64,000 nt of DNA from Variovorax dokdonensis (GTDB taxonomy: Bacteria; Pseudomonadota; Gammaproteobacteria; Burkholderiales; Burkholderiaceae_C). Below are positions 1 to 8,973 of the stretch, one piece after another (positions within the stretch are counted from its first letter, which is position 1; the number at the start of each line of letters is the position of its first letter). The stretch lies in contig NZ_JASZYV010000001.1 in NCBI RefSeq assembly GCF_030316895.1, positions 248,001-312,000 of the forward strand. Direction: 5' to 3'. A program made the position numbers and the translations under genes. Under the pieces are notes generated by a model. The model did not search any database. It worked only from the letters and a program-made list of their open reading frames with translations, and had not been told where the DNA came from.

Positions 1-1934
1 GCTCGCGTCATCGCCATGTATAGCTTGCGCGCATTGACTTCTCGGAGCTCCGACTGCGCCTCTTCGCTGAGGCCAACCTTCTCGCTGCCAGAAAAGAGCT
101 GTTCGACGCCCACCAGGAAGACGACACTTGCTTCGAGCCCTGTTGCGGTTTCCACGTATGCCATGCGCAGGTAGTCTTTTCCATACCCACTGGGAGGTGC
201 CTTCTTCTGGCCCTTTTCATTGAACCACCATACCTTCCCGACGCCTAGTTGCCTAGTCAGCTGTTCATGGAACGCGGACCGCTGAACGGCGTCACCATAG
301 ATCAGTAGCACAGCACTTAGCGGAAGTACATCCTCTGCCGCAATGGCCGATACCTCAGCCAGAACCCGATCTACACCATCCTGCGGTGAATCTGTGTAGA
401 TCACCATTGGGCGTACGCCCGGTTCCATCCCACGAAAGTCAGGACGCAAGTAGTCCTCGTCGTTGCCACTTCCCAGTTTCGCCAGCACGCCGCTTGCAGC
501 TTCTAGGATTGCTCTTGTGGTGCGATAGGATTTTTGCAGCTTCCTGGTTCGCCCAGCTACCTCAAGGCCCGCACTCTTCCAACTCAAACGGTTCTTCATG
601 AAACCTTGATTCGGATCCGCGCACAAAAATAGTTGTCCGTCAGGAGCCGTAGACAGCTTGACGACCTGAAACCAAGAAGGCGCGAAGAACTGTGCCTCAT
701 CGATCAGAATATGGTCGTACTTAAGAATCCGATCCGTGCTAGCGCCGGCCAGACATATGTCCCGCGGCAGCGCGCTCCACATTCGCAGTCCTGACGCCTG
801 AAGGGATGCAGCGACTGCTTGATATAGCGACCAGATTTGCTCGCGCTCCCTAGGCCTGAGCGAGAATCCACGGCCGGCGCGATTGACCTCAAGATATGCC
901 GCCTCGTCCAGTACTAGGGCCTCGTTGATGAAATCCATTTCCGCGATGAGCTGGCCGTCCGACAACTTGATGTCAGGCCACCTCGAGCGTGCCTGTTTAA
1001 CTAGGTATGACACAACATACGGATCACCCGGCATCTTTGGCGCACCGCCAAACGCGTAGCGCCACTGCTGACAAGTCCAGCTGAAGAACGTGCTGATCTC
1101 CAGGCTCTCCGGTATCCCACCCCGGACACGATGCAACCGTTCCTTGATATCTGCCACGACCGGAGTGTTGTGGATGAGGATAAGCAGCCTTTGCTTCGGG
1201 AAGAGCTCCGCAAGGAGAAGCGCGCGATTCAGAGCGATCAATGTCTTTCCACTGCCTGCCACGCCGTTAATCAAGCGTACGGAAAAGTCGCGCGCTGTCG
1301 AAGCCTGGTCCCCTGGGAGCTCTAGGTCCAGCTTGGACGCCAACTCCTGTTCTTGATCGAGAAAGTGGCGCTTAAGGCTTGCACGATTGTCTCTGTTGAA
1401 GAAGCGTCGAGTGGTGCAGGCAGCCGGGATTTCTACCTCCGGGAAGTGTGTACCTCGGAATGAATCGCTGACTTCTTCAGATAGAAGAGTCAAGGACGCT
1501 TCCAGGATCTTGCCAGTCCAGCTGCTGAACTGCTCTCGCGAAACAATGCGGGTGCCGTACTTAGGTAGGTACTGCATCATCAGTGCCCGCGCTTCTTCGA
1601 TGGAGCACGACCACATGATTACGAGCACCTTGACCAAAGCGGCAGGCTGTCCCTCGAGGCAGGCCATCTTCTGCAACGACGCTAGGCGTCGTTCGAATAA
1701 GGTTCTCGCATCCGTGTCAAACAACTGCGCTGGATCGATCTCTCCAAACGGCGCTTGTTCGACTGCAACGATGAGCCATCCCTTGGAACGATGTTCAACG
1801 AAGAAATCTACGATTCGGTGATCCGCCGTTAGAGGGCGTCGGATGACGTAATCGCCGTCTAGCACACTGAGCATGCGCTTGACGTGAACAAGCCTGGCAG
1901 GAACTTTGACCCACTCAGGTATGAATGTGGTCAT
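1..1934 (-). CDS. UvrD-like superfamily 1 helicase, C-terminus cut by the window edge
   Basis: A minus-strand frame stays open from an ATG at 1934 to the left edge, giving at least 644 residues. A Walker A motif (NGVAGSGKT) lies near residues 223-231 and a Walker B (ILIDEAQFF) near 409-417. The visible end reads LYMAMTRA, the usual superfamily 1 motif VI, so the enzyme probably unwinds or translocates on nucleic acid using ATP. The N-terminal 200 residues contain VDFFVEHRSKGWLIVAVE, which resembles the core of a NERD-type nuclease domain, but the expected lysine of the E-x-K half-site is missing. The ATG overlaps the stop codon of the upstream helicase gene by four bases (ATGA), so the two are translationally coupled. 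The helicase assignment is firm; the substrate is unknown. Confidence 0.85.
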   Translation of the reverse strand, partial: MTTFIPEWVKVPARLVHVKRMLSVLDGDYVIRRPLTADHRIVDFFVEHRSKGWLIVAVEQAPFGEIDPAQLFDTDARTLFERRLASLQKMACLEGQPAALVKVLVIMWSCSIEEARALMMQYLPKYGTRIVSREQFSSWTGKILEASLTLLSEEVSDSFRGTHFPEVEIPAACTTRRFFNRDNRASLKRHFLDQEQELASKLDLELPGDQASTARDFSVRLINGVAGSGKTLIALNRALLLAELFPKQRLLILIHNTPVVADIKERLHRVRGGIPESLEISTFFSWTCQQWRYAFGGAPKMPGDPYVVSYLVKQARSRWPDIKLSDGQLIAEMDFINEALVLDEAAYLEVNRAGRGFSLRPREREQIWSLYQAVAASLQASGLRMWSALPRDICLAGASTDRILKYDHILIDEAQFFAPSWFQVVKLSTAPDGQLFLCADPNQGFMKNRLSWKSAGLEVAGRTRKLQKSYRTTRAILEAASGVLAKLGSGNDEDYLRPDFRGMEPGVRPMVIYTDSPQDGVDRVLAEVSAIAAEDVLPLSAVLLIYGDAVQRSAFHEQLTRQLGVGKVWWFNEKGQKKAPPSGYGKDYLRMAYVETATGLEASVVFLVGVEQLFSGSEKVGLSEEAQSELREVNARKLYMAMTR

Positions 1935-3673
1935 GCTGACAAGTCAACCTTGAAGCACCGCGAAATCAGGTCGCAATACTGTGCGATCCAAGGCAAGACA
2001 TTCTTGTCCACCAAGCCCAGCTCACGCGAGACCTGAGGGCCAATGACAATCAGCTTCGACTTGGGCCTCGTAATGGAGACGTTCAGGCGCTCGGGCTGAA
2101 AGAAGAATGGTGCCACTGCCCCCAGAAAAGCCTCGTCGCCTGTGGCTAGCGAAAGAATGACGAACTCGCGTTCCTGCCCCTGCATCCGTTCAACCGTGTC
2201 GGCCACTATTTGTCTCCCCAAGTCACCTCCAAAGTGACTGCGCAGCAAATTCCGAACTGCCCGCCCCTGGGAGCGGTACGGTGTCACAACCCCAATCTCA
2301 TGAATAGGTACACCGCCTCCGACGGCCGCAGCGCACAGTTCGACAACAAGCTCTGCATCACGAAAGTTGCGCGTCTTGGCCGTGATGTCTAAGGTGGGAA
2401 TGAAGATCGAGCTTTCCGAAGGTTCAAAGACATTGGCCAATCGCGCTGGTACGTAGTTGACGACCAACCTTCGGTCTCTGTTTGTGCCAGCCGACACCAG
2501 TTTTCCCCCGTAGTAGGCCCGGCTTGGCCAATCCGTGAGCCAGTGGTTCATCCGATAGGTCTCGGCGAGCATGGTTGTGTGGTCGGCATCCTTTGACGTC
2601 AACACCCCAAAGACCGATGGTGCGTTTTCCGCCAAGACGGACCGTGAGAGCACGACGGGTGGAAGCTGTTTCTGATCGCCGATGAAGATGAAGCGCTTGC
2701 CCTTGCGCATTGCCATGAGTGCGAGCGCAACTGTAATCTGACTGGCTTCGTCGAAGATCACGGTATCGAACTCATAGTTCTCCAGTCGCGCAGTGCACGT
2801 TGCAAAGGGGGTGGCACCAACAACATAGCCGTTTGTCGGTCGGCCTTCCCAGGCATCCATGCTCGGATAGCAAGCGACAGCTTCATCCAATCCCTTCCGC
2901 TGACTGTCCCGGCCGACCTTCACCGTAGGTACGCCCTGCTCGTGAATCTTGTTGAGGGCATTGTTGATTGCCATGTGCGTGTGTGAGGTCATTAGCACTC
3001 GTTCACCCCGTAGAACCAAAAGTCGGGCGATGAGTGATAGAACTCGAGTCTTGCCGGTACCCGGAGGCCCTTGGATGCATGCGATCTGCTCGGCCCCTAA
3101 TGCCAAACCCACCGCTTCAGCTTGCTTTTGGTTGAATCCCTCGGTCAGTGCGATCAGCTCTCCTTCGCCAACGTCACGATCATCGAAACTGATGTCAAGG
3201 TCGCCGCCAAGGAGCGGCAGAACAATGTCGCGTCCGATCCTCGAGGTGCTAATGTCCTCAAGGGCGCGTTCGTAGTACGGCGTTAAGTCCATCCCATCGG
3301 GATCCCCATAGCAGCATCCACCGCCATACTCTGCCAACACCGCGGCTGCACGATTGCCCCGCAGTAGCCATCGATCGTCTTCCTCGGCATCAAGTGACAA
3401 ACCACGGCCGAGAGACGTTGTCAGTGGATCACCGGCGTGCAGAAGCAAGAGATCCCCCTCCCGAAAACGTGATTCGCCATCGCCCAAGTACGCCCACAAG
3501 GTGTTCGGTTCATCGGCTCGCTCCAGCCGCGTGAAACTCTGCGACATACCTTTGCCAAGCTTCTCTGGCAGTGATTGATTCCAGATCGCCAGTAGCTTCT
3601 CGTTCGCGGCTTGTTGCTCATCGCGCACGAATGACAGGAGGTCGAATAGAAGTTGTGCGTGAGACTGTGCCAT
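1931..3673 (-). CDS. UPF1/DNA2-type superfamily 1 helicase
   Basis: This 580-residue protein carries the AAA_11/AAA_12 helicase set: a Q-motif-like NQKQAEAV (about 181-188), Walker A GPPGTGKT (202-209), Walker B DEAS (308-311), motif III GDQKQLPPV (332-340), motif IV-like VVTPYRSQG (about 462-470), motif V ERMQGQE (about 495-501) and motif VI NVSITRPKSK (531-540). UPF1, DNA2 and SMUBP2 belong to this family and act on RNA or DNA. The first 180 residues show no domain I recognise. It sits between the HEPN gene (158 bp upstream) and the UvrD-like helicase, whose start overlaps its stop. Its role with a HEPN protein is inference. No strong ribosome-binding site precedes the chosen ATG. Confidence 0.9.
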   Translation of the reverse strand: MAQSHAQLLFDLLSFVRDEQQAANEKLLAIWNQSLPEKLGKGMSQSFTRLERADEPNTLWAYLGDGESRFREGDLLLLHAGDPLTTSLGRGLSLDAEEDDRWLLRGNRAAAVLAEYGGGCCYGDPDGMDLTPYYERALEDISTSRIGRDIVLPLLGGDLDISFDDRDVGEGELIALTEGFNQKQAEAVGLALGAEQIACIQGPPGTGKTRVLSLIARLLVLRGERVLMTSHTHMAINNALNKIHEQGVPTVKVGRDSQRKGLDEAVACYPSMDAWEGRPTNGYVVGATPFATCTARLENYEFDTVIFDEASQITVALALMAMRKGKRFIFIGDQKQLPPVVLSRSVLAENAPSVFGVLTSKDADHTTMLAETYRMNHWLTDWPSRAYYGGKLVSAGTNRDRRLVVNYVPARLANVFEPSESSIFIPTLDITAKTRNFRDAELVVELCAAAVGGGVPIHEIGVVTPYRSQGRAVRNLLRSHFGGDLGRQIVADTVERMQGQEREFVILSLATGDEAFLGAVAPFFFQPERLNVSITRPKSKLIVIGPQVSRELGLVDKNVLPWIAQYCDLISRCFKVDLSA

Positions 3674-3831
3674 GGACTCAATGTTGGTTCGTGGTGCATT
3701 CGCGCAGGTCGATACTGGTCAGCCTTGCAATCATTGAGGCAGTTTCGCCATGCCGATCTGAGAAGAGACTACCTCGCACAGCCTAGCTGTCCAAGGTGTC
3801 GGCATCTGGTGCACCGCCCTAGTTCGCGCAG

Positions 3832-4533
3832 CTACGCTCTGCGCTTAGATCTGAAGACCGTGTGGAGCCCCGCACGCTCCGGAAGCGCAATGCGCTGCAT
3901 CTCCAAGATGCCGCAGCCGCTCAAGATTTGCCGCCAGCTCTTGCGTCGATAGCGCGACGGGCTCTCCTCTGCATCGACTCGCGCGACGAAAGCCATTGCC
4001 TCTTCAGAGCCTTCTACAGCCAGGAAGGCTTCAGCCTCTTTCAGCCGCTCGGCCACCGACCAGTACTCGCTGAGTTCGGAAAGAGCATGATCCGTGGCCC
4101 CGTCTGTCTCGGGTTCCTTTGCAAACAATGCCTCCCGATACTCGGATGTGGCCATGAAGCTGGTGGTTGCATGGGCGGCTTCGTTCATACCGCGAGCCCA
4201 TGCTAGGAGCTGGTCCATATGGCGGTCGACGAGTCCATAGCTCTGCTCTAAATGGGCGTCTGCAGCTGAGCACCCTTCAAGCAACCAAAGGTCGAAGCGC
4301 TCGAGCAGGTTATGGACGATGTCGTTGCGAAGTGCCACGAGCTCCCTCATTGCTGCGACGGTATCTGAGTAGCCCTGAGGATCAAGCTGCAGCCCACCTC
4401 GGAAGGTGAACAAGACTTCGGCCAGGCCCTCGGGGGCCTTGGAGTACGCACTTTCCTCTCGCTCGGAGTCCGTCGATAGGTATGACTCCGCCATCACTTC
4501 GACCAGTTGCCCAAGCGATTTCTTAGCAAACAC
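3832..4533 (-). CDS. HEPN-domain protein with LOTUS-like C-terminus (main frame of a frameshifted gene)
   Basis: This 233-residue frame, with an apparent GTG start at 4533, contains RNDIVH (residues 69-74), which fits the R-x4-H catalytic signature of HEPN ribonuclease domains. The C-terminal 60 residues, around YRRKSWRQILSGCGILEM, resemble an OST-HTH/LOTUS RNA-binding fold; that part is a weaker reading. The same frame continues upstream of the GTG as EWDDVELARASPGAPR to a TGA at 4585-4587, and its natural N-terminus appears to be encoded in another frame (4494-4781). The GTG is therefore probably not the original start. Location upstream of two helicase genes on the same strand suggests a functional cassette. 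A HEPN toxin or RNase role is family knowledge, not shown here. Confidence 0.7.
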   Translation of the reverse strand: MFAKKSLGQLVEVMAESYLSTDSEREESAYSKAPEGLAEVLFTFRGGLQLDPQGYSDTVAAMRELVALRNDIVHNLLERFDLWLLEGCSAADAHLEQSYGLVDRHMDQLLAWARGMNEAAHATTSFMATSEYREALFAKEPETDGATDHALSELSEYWSVAERLKEAEAFLAVEGSEEAMAFVARVDAEESPSRYRRKSWRQILSGCGILEMQRIALPERAGLHTVFRSKRRA

Positions 4534-4781
4534 CCGAGGCGCGCCTGGCGACGCTCTTGCCAGTTCGACATCGTCCCACTCGCCTCATGCGAAACGAGGA
4601 TGTCCTTGGTGAGTAGCTCATACTGCTGAAGACGCGGCAGCACACGGCCAAGCTTTCTAAGCACCTCTGACCGTTGCTCTTGTGTCGTCTGTGGGCGCAC
4701 CTGAACTTCCAAAATGCTGGCTCGCGCACCATCGGCGCCGAATTCGTGAGTCTCCGCTTCCATGCCCGGCATCATAGGCAT
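4494..4781 (-). pseudogene. N-terminal part of the HEPN/LOTUS gene in a shifted frame
   Basis: The frame starting at 4781 reads a plausible helical N-terminus (LRKLGRVLPRLQQYELLTK) like that of HEPN/LOTUS proteins. After SHEASG it becomes an unlikely basic tail. From about 4584 downward the next frame reads EWDDVELARASPGAPR and runs into the 233-residue HEPN protein. Joining the two at about 4570-4584 gives a continuous product of roughly 315 residues and needs a -1 shift. I see no classical X-XXY-YYZ slippery heptamer at the junction, so a real frameshift mutation or a sequencing error is more likely than programmed frameshifting. Two overlapping genes remain possible. Confidence 0.6.
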
Positions 4782-5187
4782 CGCGCTTTAGTGCTCGTTT
4801 GGCCCATGGTCGCCAATATTGGCAACGCTGCAACTGGAATCGGTCCTTGAGTCGATTGCGCGGACGGGCCGCAAGCGGGCACAAAAGGTACTCCAAATCG
4901 CCCGAAATCCGTTGTGAGCGCTGAACGACGCGATGCCTTAGCCAAGGGAATTCGAGGTGCTAGACCGCGAATTCCACAACCATGTTGAAGGAATTTCCCG
5001 TTACTGAGCGATACGGCATGCATCCGCCCCGCTGGCAGGCACGTTTGGTTCGCTTATCACCAGGACCTACTTGGACTGGCGCGGCGCCACGCATTCTTGG
5101 ACCTGGTCATCGACGGCGTCGGCGAGGCATCGGTTCAATGTCGGGCAGGCCAGAGCCGGCCGAGTCCGCCGGATGCCCCTGCCTTGC
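4782..5187. other. Intergenic stretch without a recognisable gene
   Basis: About 400 bases separate the HEPN cassette from acs. I found no convincing reading frame, tRNA, terminator hairpin or repeat in it. The promoter of the minus-strand HEPN cassette should lie in the left part, but no clear -35/-10 pair stands out. Confidence 0.5.
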
Positions 5188-7158
5188 TCAACTCTTGTTC
5201 GCCAACTGCTCCAGGATCGCCGGATTCTCCAGCGTCGAAGTGTCCTGCGTGATCTTTTCGCCCTTGGCCACCGAGCGCAGCAGGCGGCGCATGATCTTGC
5301 CGCTTCGCGTCTTGGGCAGGTTGTCGCCAAAGCGGATGTCCTTGGGCTTGGCGATGGGGCCGATCTCCTTGGCCACCCAGTCGCGCAGTTGCGCCGCGAT
5401 CTTCTGCGCTTCCTCGCCGGTGGGGCGCGGGCGCTTGAGCACCACGAAGGCGCAGATCGCTTCGCCGGTGGTCTCGTCGGGCCGGCCAACCACGGCGGCC
5501 TCGGCCACGAGTTCTGTGCAGGCCACGAGGGCGGATTCGATTTCCATCGTGCCCATGCGGTGGCCGCTCACGTTGAGCACATCGTCGATGCGGCCGGTGA
5601 TGGTGAAGTAGCCGGTCTGCGCATCGCGCACGGCGCCGTCGCCGGCCAGGTAGTAGCGCCCCTGAAACTCCTCGGGGTAGTAGCTGTTCTTGAAGCGCTG
5701 CGGATCGCCCCAGATGGTGCGAATCATCGAAGGCCAGGGTTTCTTCACCACCAGGATGCCGCCCTGGCCCCAAGGCAGGTCGTTGCCGGTCTCGTCGACC
5801 ACCGCCGCGGCAATGCCGGGAAATGGCAGCGTGCAAGAGCCCGGCACCAGGGTGGTCACGCCCGGCAGCGGCGTGATCATGTGGCCGCCGGTCTCGGTCT
5901 GCCAGAAGGTGTCGACGATGGGGCAGCGGCCGCCGCCTACGTGCTCGTGGTACCACTCCCAGGCGGCGGGATTGATCGGTTCACCCACCGAGCCCAGGAT
6001 GCGCAGTGTCGACAAGTCGTAGTTGCGCGGGTGCACCGAAGGCGTGGCCTCGGCCGCCTTGATGAGCGACCGGATGGCGGTGGGCGCGGTGTAGAACACG
6101 GTGACCAGGTGGTCCTGGATCATCTTCCAGAAGCGGCCGGCGTCGGGGTAGGTGGGCACGCCCTCGAACATCACTTCGGTGGCGCCCAGTGCCAGCGGGC
6201 CGTAGGCGATGTAGGTGTGGCCGGTCACCCAGCCGATGTCGGCGGTGCACCAGAACACGTCTTCGGGCTTGAGGTCGAAGGTCCAGTAGCAGGTGAGGGC
6301 GGCATGCAGGAGATAGCCGCCGGTGGCGTGCTGCACGCCCTTGGGCTTGCCGGTGGAGCCGGAGGTGTAGAGCAGGAACAGGGGGTGCTCCGCCTCCACC
6401 CATTCGGGTTCGCAGGTGGTGGGCTGTGCGTCCACCAGCTCGGCCATCCAGAGATCGCGTGGCGCCGCAAAAGGCACCGGCGCGCCGGTGCGTCGCGCGA
6501 CGAGCACATGGCGCACGCTGTCGCAGCCGCCCAGGGTCAGCGCTTCGTCGACGATGGTCTTGAGCGGCAGCGCCTTGCCGCCGCGCATCTGTTCGTCGGC
6601 CGTCATCACCAGGACCGCGCCGGTGTCGGCGATGCGGTCGCGCAGCGCATGCGCCGAAAAGCCGCCGAACACGACCGAGTGGATGGCGCCGATGCGGGCG
6701 CAGGCCTGCATCGCCACCACGCCCTCGATCGACATCGGCAGGTAGATCACGACCCGGTCGCCCTTCTTCAAGCCCAGGCTCTTGAGTGCGTTGGCGGTGC
6801 GGCACACGCGCTCGAGCAGTTCGGCGTAGGTGATGTGCGTGACGGTGCCGTCGTCCGCCTCGAAGATGATGGCCGTCTTGTGCCCGAGCCCGCGCTCGAT
6901 GTTGCGGTCCAGGCAGTTGTAGGAGGCGTTGAGCGTCCCGTCGGCAAACCACTTGAAGAAGGGCGCTTCGCTGTCGTCCAGCACGCGGGTGAAAGGCTTC
7001 TTCCAACTGACGAACTCGCGTGCAAGGCGACCCCAGTAGGCCTGGTGGTCGGCCTCGGCTTCGGCCACCAGGGCTTCGTAGGCGGGCCGGCCCGACACGT
7101 GGGCGTTGCGCACGGTGGTTTCGCTGGGCGGGTAGAGGCGGGTCTCGGTCGGGTTCAT
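5188..7158 (-). CDS. acs: Acetyl-CoA synthetase
   Basis: This 656-residue enzyme activates acetate to acetyl-CoA through acetyl-adenylate in the cytoplasm; the length matches the usual 650. It has the adenylate-forming P-loop [11 protein letters not shown] near residue 270, the [15 protein letters not shown] hinge region, and the C-terminal [11 protein letters not shown] near 612-622, whose lysine is the acetylation site that regulates this family. I chose the ATG at 7158 because AAGGAG lies seven bases upstream; the longer in-frame extension overlaps the upstream synthetase. It lies 35 bases downstream of that second synthetase on the same strand. Both are part of the locus with the kinase/regulator pair and actP, which points to acetate-responsive control. 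Confidence 0.97.
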   Translation of the reverse strand: MNPTETRLYPPSETTVRNAHVSGRPAYEALVAEAEADHQAYWGRLAREFVSWKKPFTRVLDDSEAPFFKWFADGTLNASYNCLDRNIERGLGHKTAIIFEADDGTVTHITYAELLERVCRTANALKSLGLKKGDRVVIYLPMSIEGVVAMQACARIGAIHSVVFGGFSAHALRDRIADTGAVLVMTADEQMRGGKALPLKTIVDEALTLGGCDSVRHVLVARRTGAPVPFAAPRDLWMAELVDAQPTTCEPEWVEAEHPLFLLYTSGSTGKPKGVQHATGGYLLHAALTCYWTFDLKPEDVFWCTADIGWVTGHTYIAYGPLALGATEVMFEGVPTYPDAGRFWKMIQDHLVTVFYTAPTAIRSLIKAAEATPSVHPRNYDLSTLRILGSVGEPINPAAWEWYHEHVGGGRCPIVDTFWQTETGGHMITPLPGVTTLVPGSCTLPFPGIAAAVVDETGNDLPWGQGGILVVKKPWPSMIRTIWGDPQRFKNSYYPEEFQGRYYLAGDGAVRDAQTGYFTITGRIDDVLNVSGHRMGTMEIESALVACTELVAEAAVVGRPDETTGEAICAFVVLKRPRPTGEEAQKIAAQLRDWVAKEIGPIAKPKDIRFGDNLPKTRSGKIMRRLLRSVAKGEKITQDTSTLENPAILEQLANKS

Positions 7159-7193
7159 GGCGGGCTCCTTGGGGACGTTCGAAGGTGGGCGAC

Positions 7194-8837
7194 TCATTCG
7201 ATGGCGCTGCTCGAGCGAACGCGCTCGCGCAGGACGTATTTCTGGATCTTTCCGGTGGAGGTCTTGGGCAGTTCGCCGAACACGATCTGTTTGGGCAACT
7301 TGAAGCGGGCCAGCAGCGGACGGCAGAAGTCGATCAGCTCGGGCTCGCTCACTATGCTGCCGCCCTTCAACTCCACAAAGGCGCAGGGCACTTCGCCCCA
7401 CTTGGCATCGGGCAGGGCGACCACGGCGGCACTGAGCACCGCCGGATGGTGGTGCAGCGCATCCTCCACTTCGATCGACGAGATGTTCTCGCCGCCGGAG
7501 ATGATCACGTCCTTGCTGCGATCGGTGATCTTCACGTAGCCGTCCGGATGCAGCACGCCCAGGTCACCGGTGTGGAACCACCCGCCGGCAAACGCTTCTT
7601 GCGTGGCGCTCGGGTTCTTGAGGTAGCCCTTCATCACGGCATTGCCGCGGAACATGATCTCGCCGATGGTCTCGCCGTCGGCCGGCACGGGCTGCATGGT
7701 CAGCGGGTCGAGCACGGTCACCGCTTGCTGCAGCGGGTAGGGCACGCCCTGGCGGCTGTTGAGCCGCGCGCGCTCCACCACGGGCAGCGCTGACCACTCC
7801 GGCTGCTTGGCGCAGATGGCCGATGGGCCGTAGACCTCGGTCAGGCCGTAGACGTGGGTCGTTTCGATGCCCGCCGCTTCGCAGCCTTCGATGACTGCTG
7901 CCGGCGGCGCGGCGCCCGCGACCAGCCCTTTGATCGGTTGGTCGATGCCCGCGCGCAATTCAGGCGGCGCACTGATCATCAGGCTGTAGACGATCGGCGC
8001 GCCGCACATGTGGGTCACGCGGTGTTCGCGGATGAGCTCGTAGATGCGCACCGGGTCCACACGACGCAGGCACACGCTCGTGCCCGCCGTGAGCGCCATC
8101 ACCCACGGAAAGCACCATCCGTTGCAATGGAACATGGGCAGCGTCCAGAGGTAGACCGAGCCTTCGGGAAGGGTCCAGGCGATGGCATTGCTCGCCGAGT
8201 TCAGGTAGGCGCCGCGGTGATGGGTGACGACCCCCTTGGGGTTGCCCGTGGTGCCCGAGGTGTAGTTCAGGGCGATGGCGTCCCACTCGTCAGCCGGCAG
8301 GCGCCACGCATGGTCCGGGTCGCCTTCGGCCAGGAAGCGCTCGTAGTCGATCTCCCCGAGCTGCTGGCCGGCGGGCGCGGATGGGTCCACGACCTCGATC
8401 ACCAGCGGGCGGCGCTCGCCCAAGGTCGCCAGCGCAGGACCGATCACGCCGGCGAACTCGCGGTCGGTCAGCAGCACCTTCGCCTCGCCGTGGGCCAGCA
8501 TGAAGGCGATGACGGAGGCGTCCAGCCGTGTGTTGAGCGTGTTGAGCACCGCGCCGCACATGGGCACGCCGAAATGCGCCTCGAACATGGCGGGCGTGTT
8601 GGGCAGCATCACGGCGACCGTGTCGCCTGCGCCGATGCCGCGGCCCGCCAGCGCGCCGGCCAGGCGCCTGCAGCGCGCATAGGTCTCGGCCCAGCTCTGG
8701 CGCAGGCGGCCATAGACCAGCGCGGTGCGCTGCGGATGAACGTGCGCCGTCCGCTCGAGGAAGGAGAGGGGCGACAGCGCCACGAAGTTGGCCGAATTCT
8801 TGTCCAGGCCCCATGCATAGGGATTGATGTGCGTCAT
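7194..8837 (-). CDS. Acyl-CoA synthetase (AMP-dependent, DmdB/AlkK-like)
   Basis: This 547-residue adenylate-forming enzyme has the P-loop [18 protein letters not shown] near residue 190, the WFHTGD motif, and the C-terminal [15 protein letters not shown]. The sequence around the P-loop is typical of medium- or short-chain acyl-CoA synthetases and of 3-methylmercaptopropionyl-CoA ligase relatives, so the exact acid cannot be given. The start at 8837 is preceded by GGAGAGACC; an in-frame ATG 48 bases further upstream lacks a comparable site. It is divergent from the histidine kinase and shares a 136-base promoter region with it. It probably forms an operon with acs. Confidence 0.93.
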   Translation of the reverse strand: MTHINPYAWGLDKNSANFVALSPLSFLERTAHVHPQRTALVYGRLRQSWAETYARCRRLAGALAGRGIGAGDTVAVMLPNTPAMFEAHFGVPMCGAVLNTLNTRLDASVIAFMLAHGEAKVLLTDREFAGVIGPALATLGERRPLVIEVVDPSAPAGQQLGEIDYERFLAEGDPDHAWRLPADEWDAIALNYTSGTTGNPKGVVTHHRGAYLNSASNAIAWTLPEGSVYLWTLPMFHCNGWCFPWVMALTAGTSVCLRRVDPVRIYELIREHRVTHMCGAPIVYSLMISAPPELRAGIDQPIKGLVAGAAPPAAVIEGCEAAGIETTHVYGLTEVYGPSAICAKQPEWSALPVVERARLNSRQGVPYPLQQAVTVLDPLTMQPVPADGETIGEIMFRGNAVMKGYLKNPSATQEAFAGGWFHTGDLGVLHPDGYVKITDRSKDVIISGGENISSIEVEDALHHHPAVLSAAVVALPDAKWGEVPCAFVELKGGSIVSEPELIDFCRPLLARFKLPKQIVFGELPKTSTGKIQKYVLRERVRSSSAIE

Positions 8838-8898
8838 GGTCTCTCCGGTTGGCGCACCTAGCATGGCGGACAAAGTTTTCACCATCCCCCTTCAAAAA

Positions 8899-8913
8899 TG
8901 ACGAATGTTTGCA
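8899..8913 (+). promoter_or_regulatory. Candidate regulator site, copy 1 (acs/kinase divergent promoter)
   Basis: TGACGAATGTTTGCA lies between the divergent synthetase and kinase genes. A second copy with one mismatch lies upstream of the DUF485-actP pair, in the same orientation. Each copy ends exactly 61 bases before the start codon of the downstream plus-strand gene. That makes it a good candidate site for the OmpR-type regulator encoded between the two copies. The protein that binds is inference. Confidence 0.6.
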
Positions 8914-8973
8914 GCGGGGGTGCAACCAAGTGCCGGAACGCCGCACGGACGGATGCCGAGCCAAGGAGACGTC

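Noticed and set aside
5071..7539. An 822-residue plus-strand frame antisense to acs
   Set aside because: His-, Gly- and Ala-rich sequence with no domain; it mirrors the strong codon bias of acs on the other strand.
8898..8913. Sigma-54 promoter reading of the 15-mer (TTGCA at its end)
   Set aside because: At the spacing required for the -24 element both copies have TG instead of GG, so the consensus fails.
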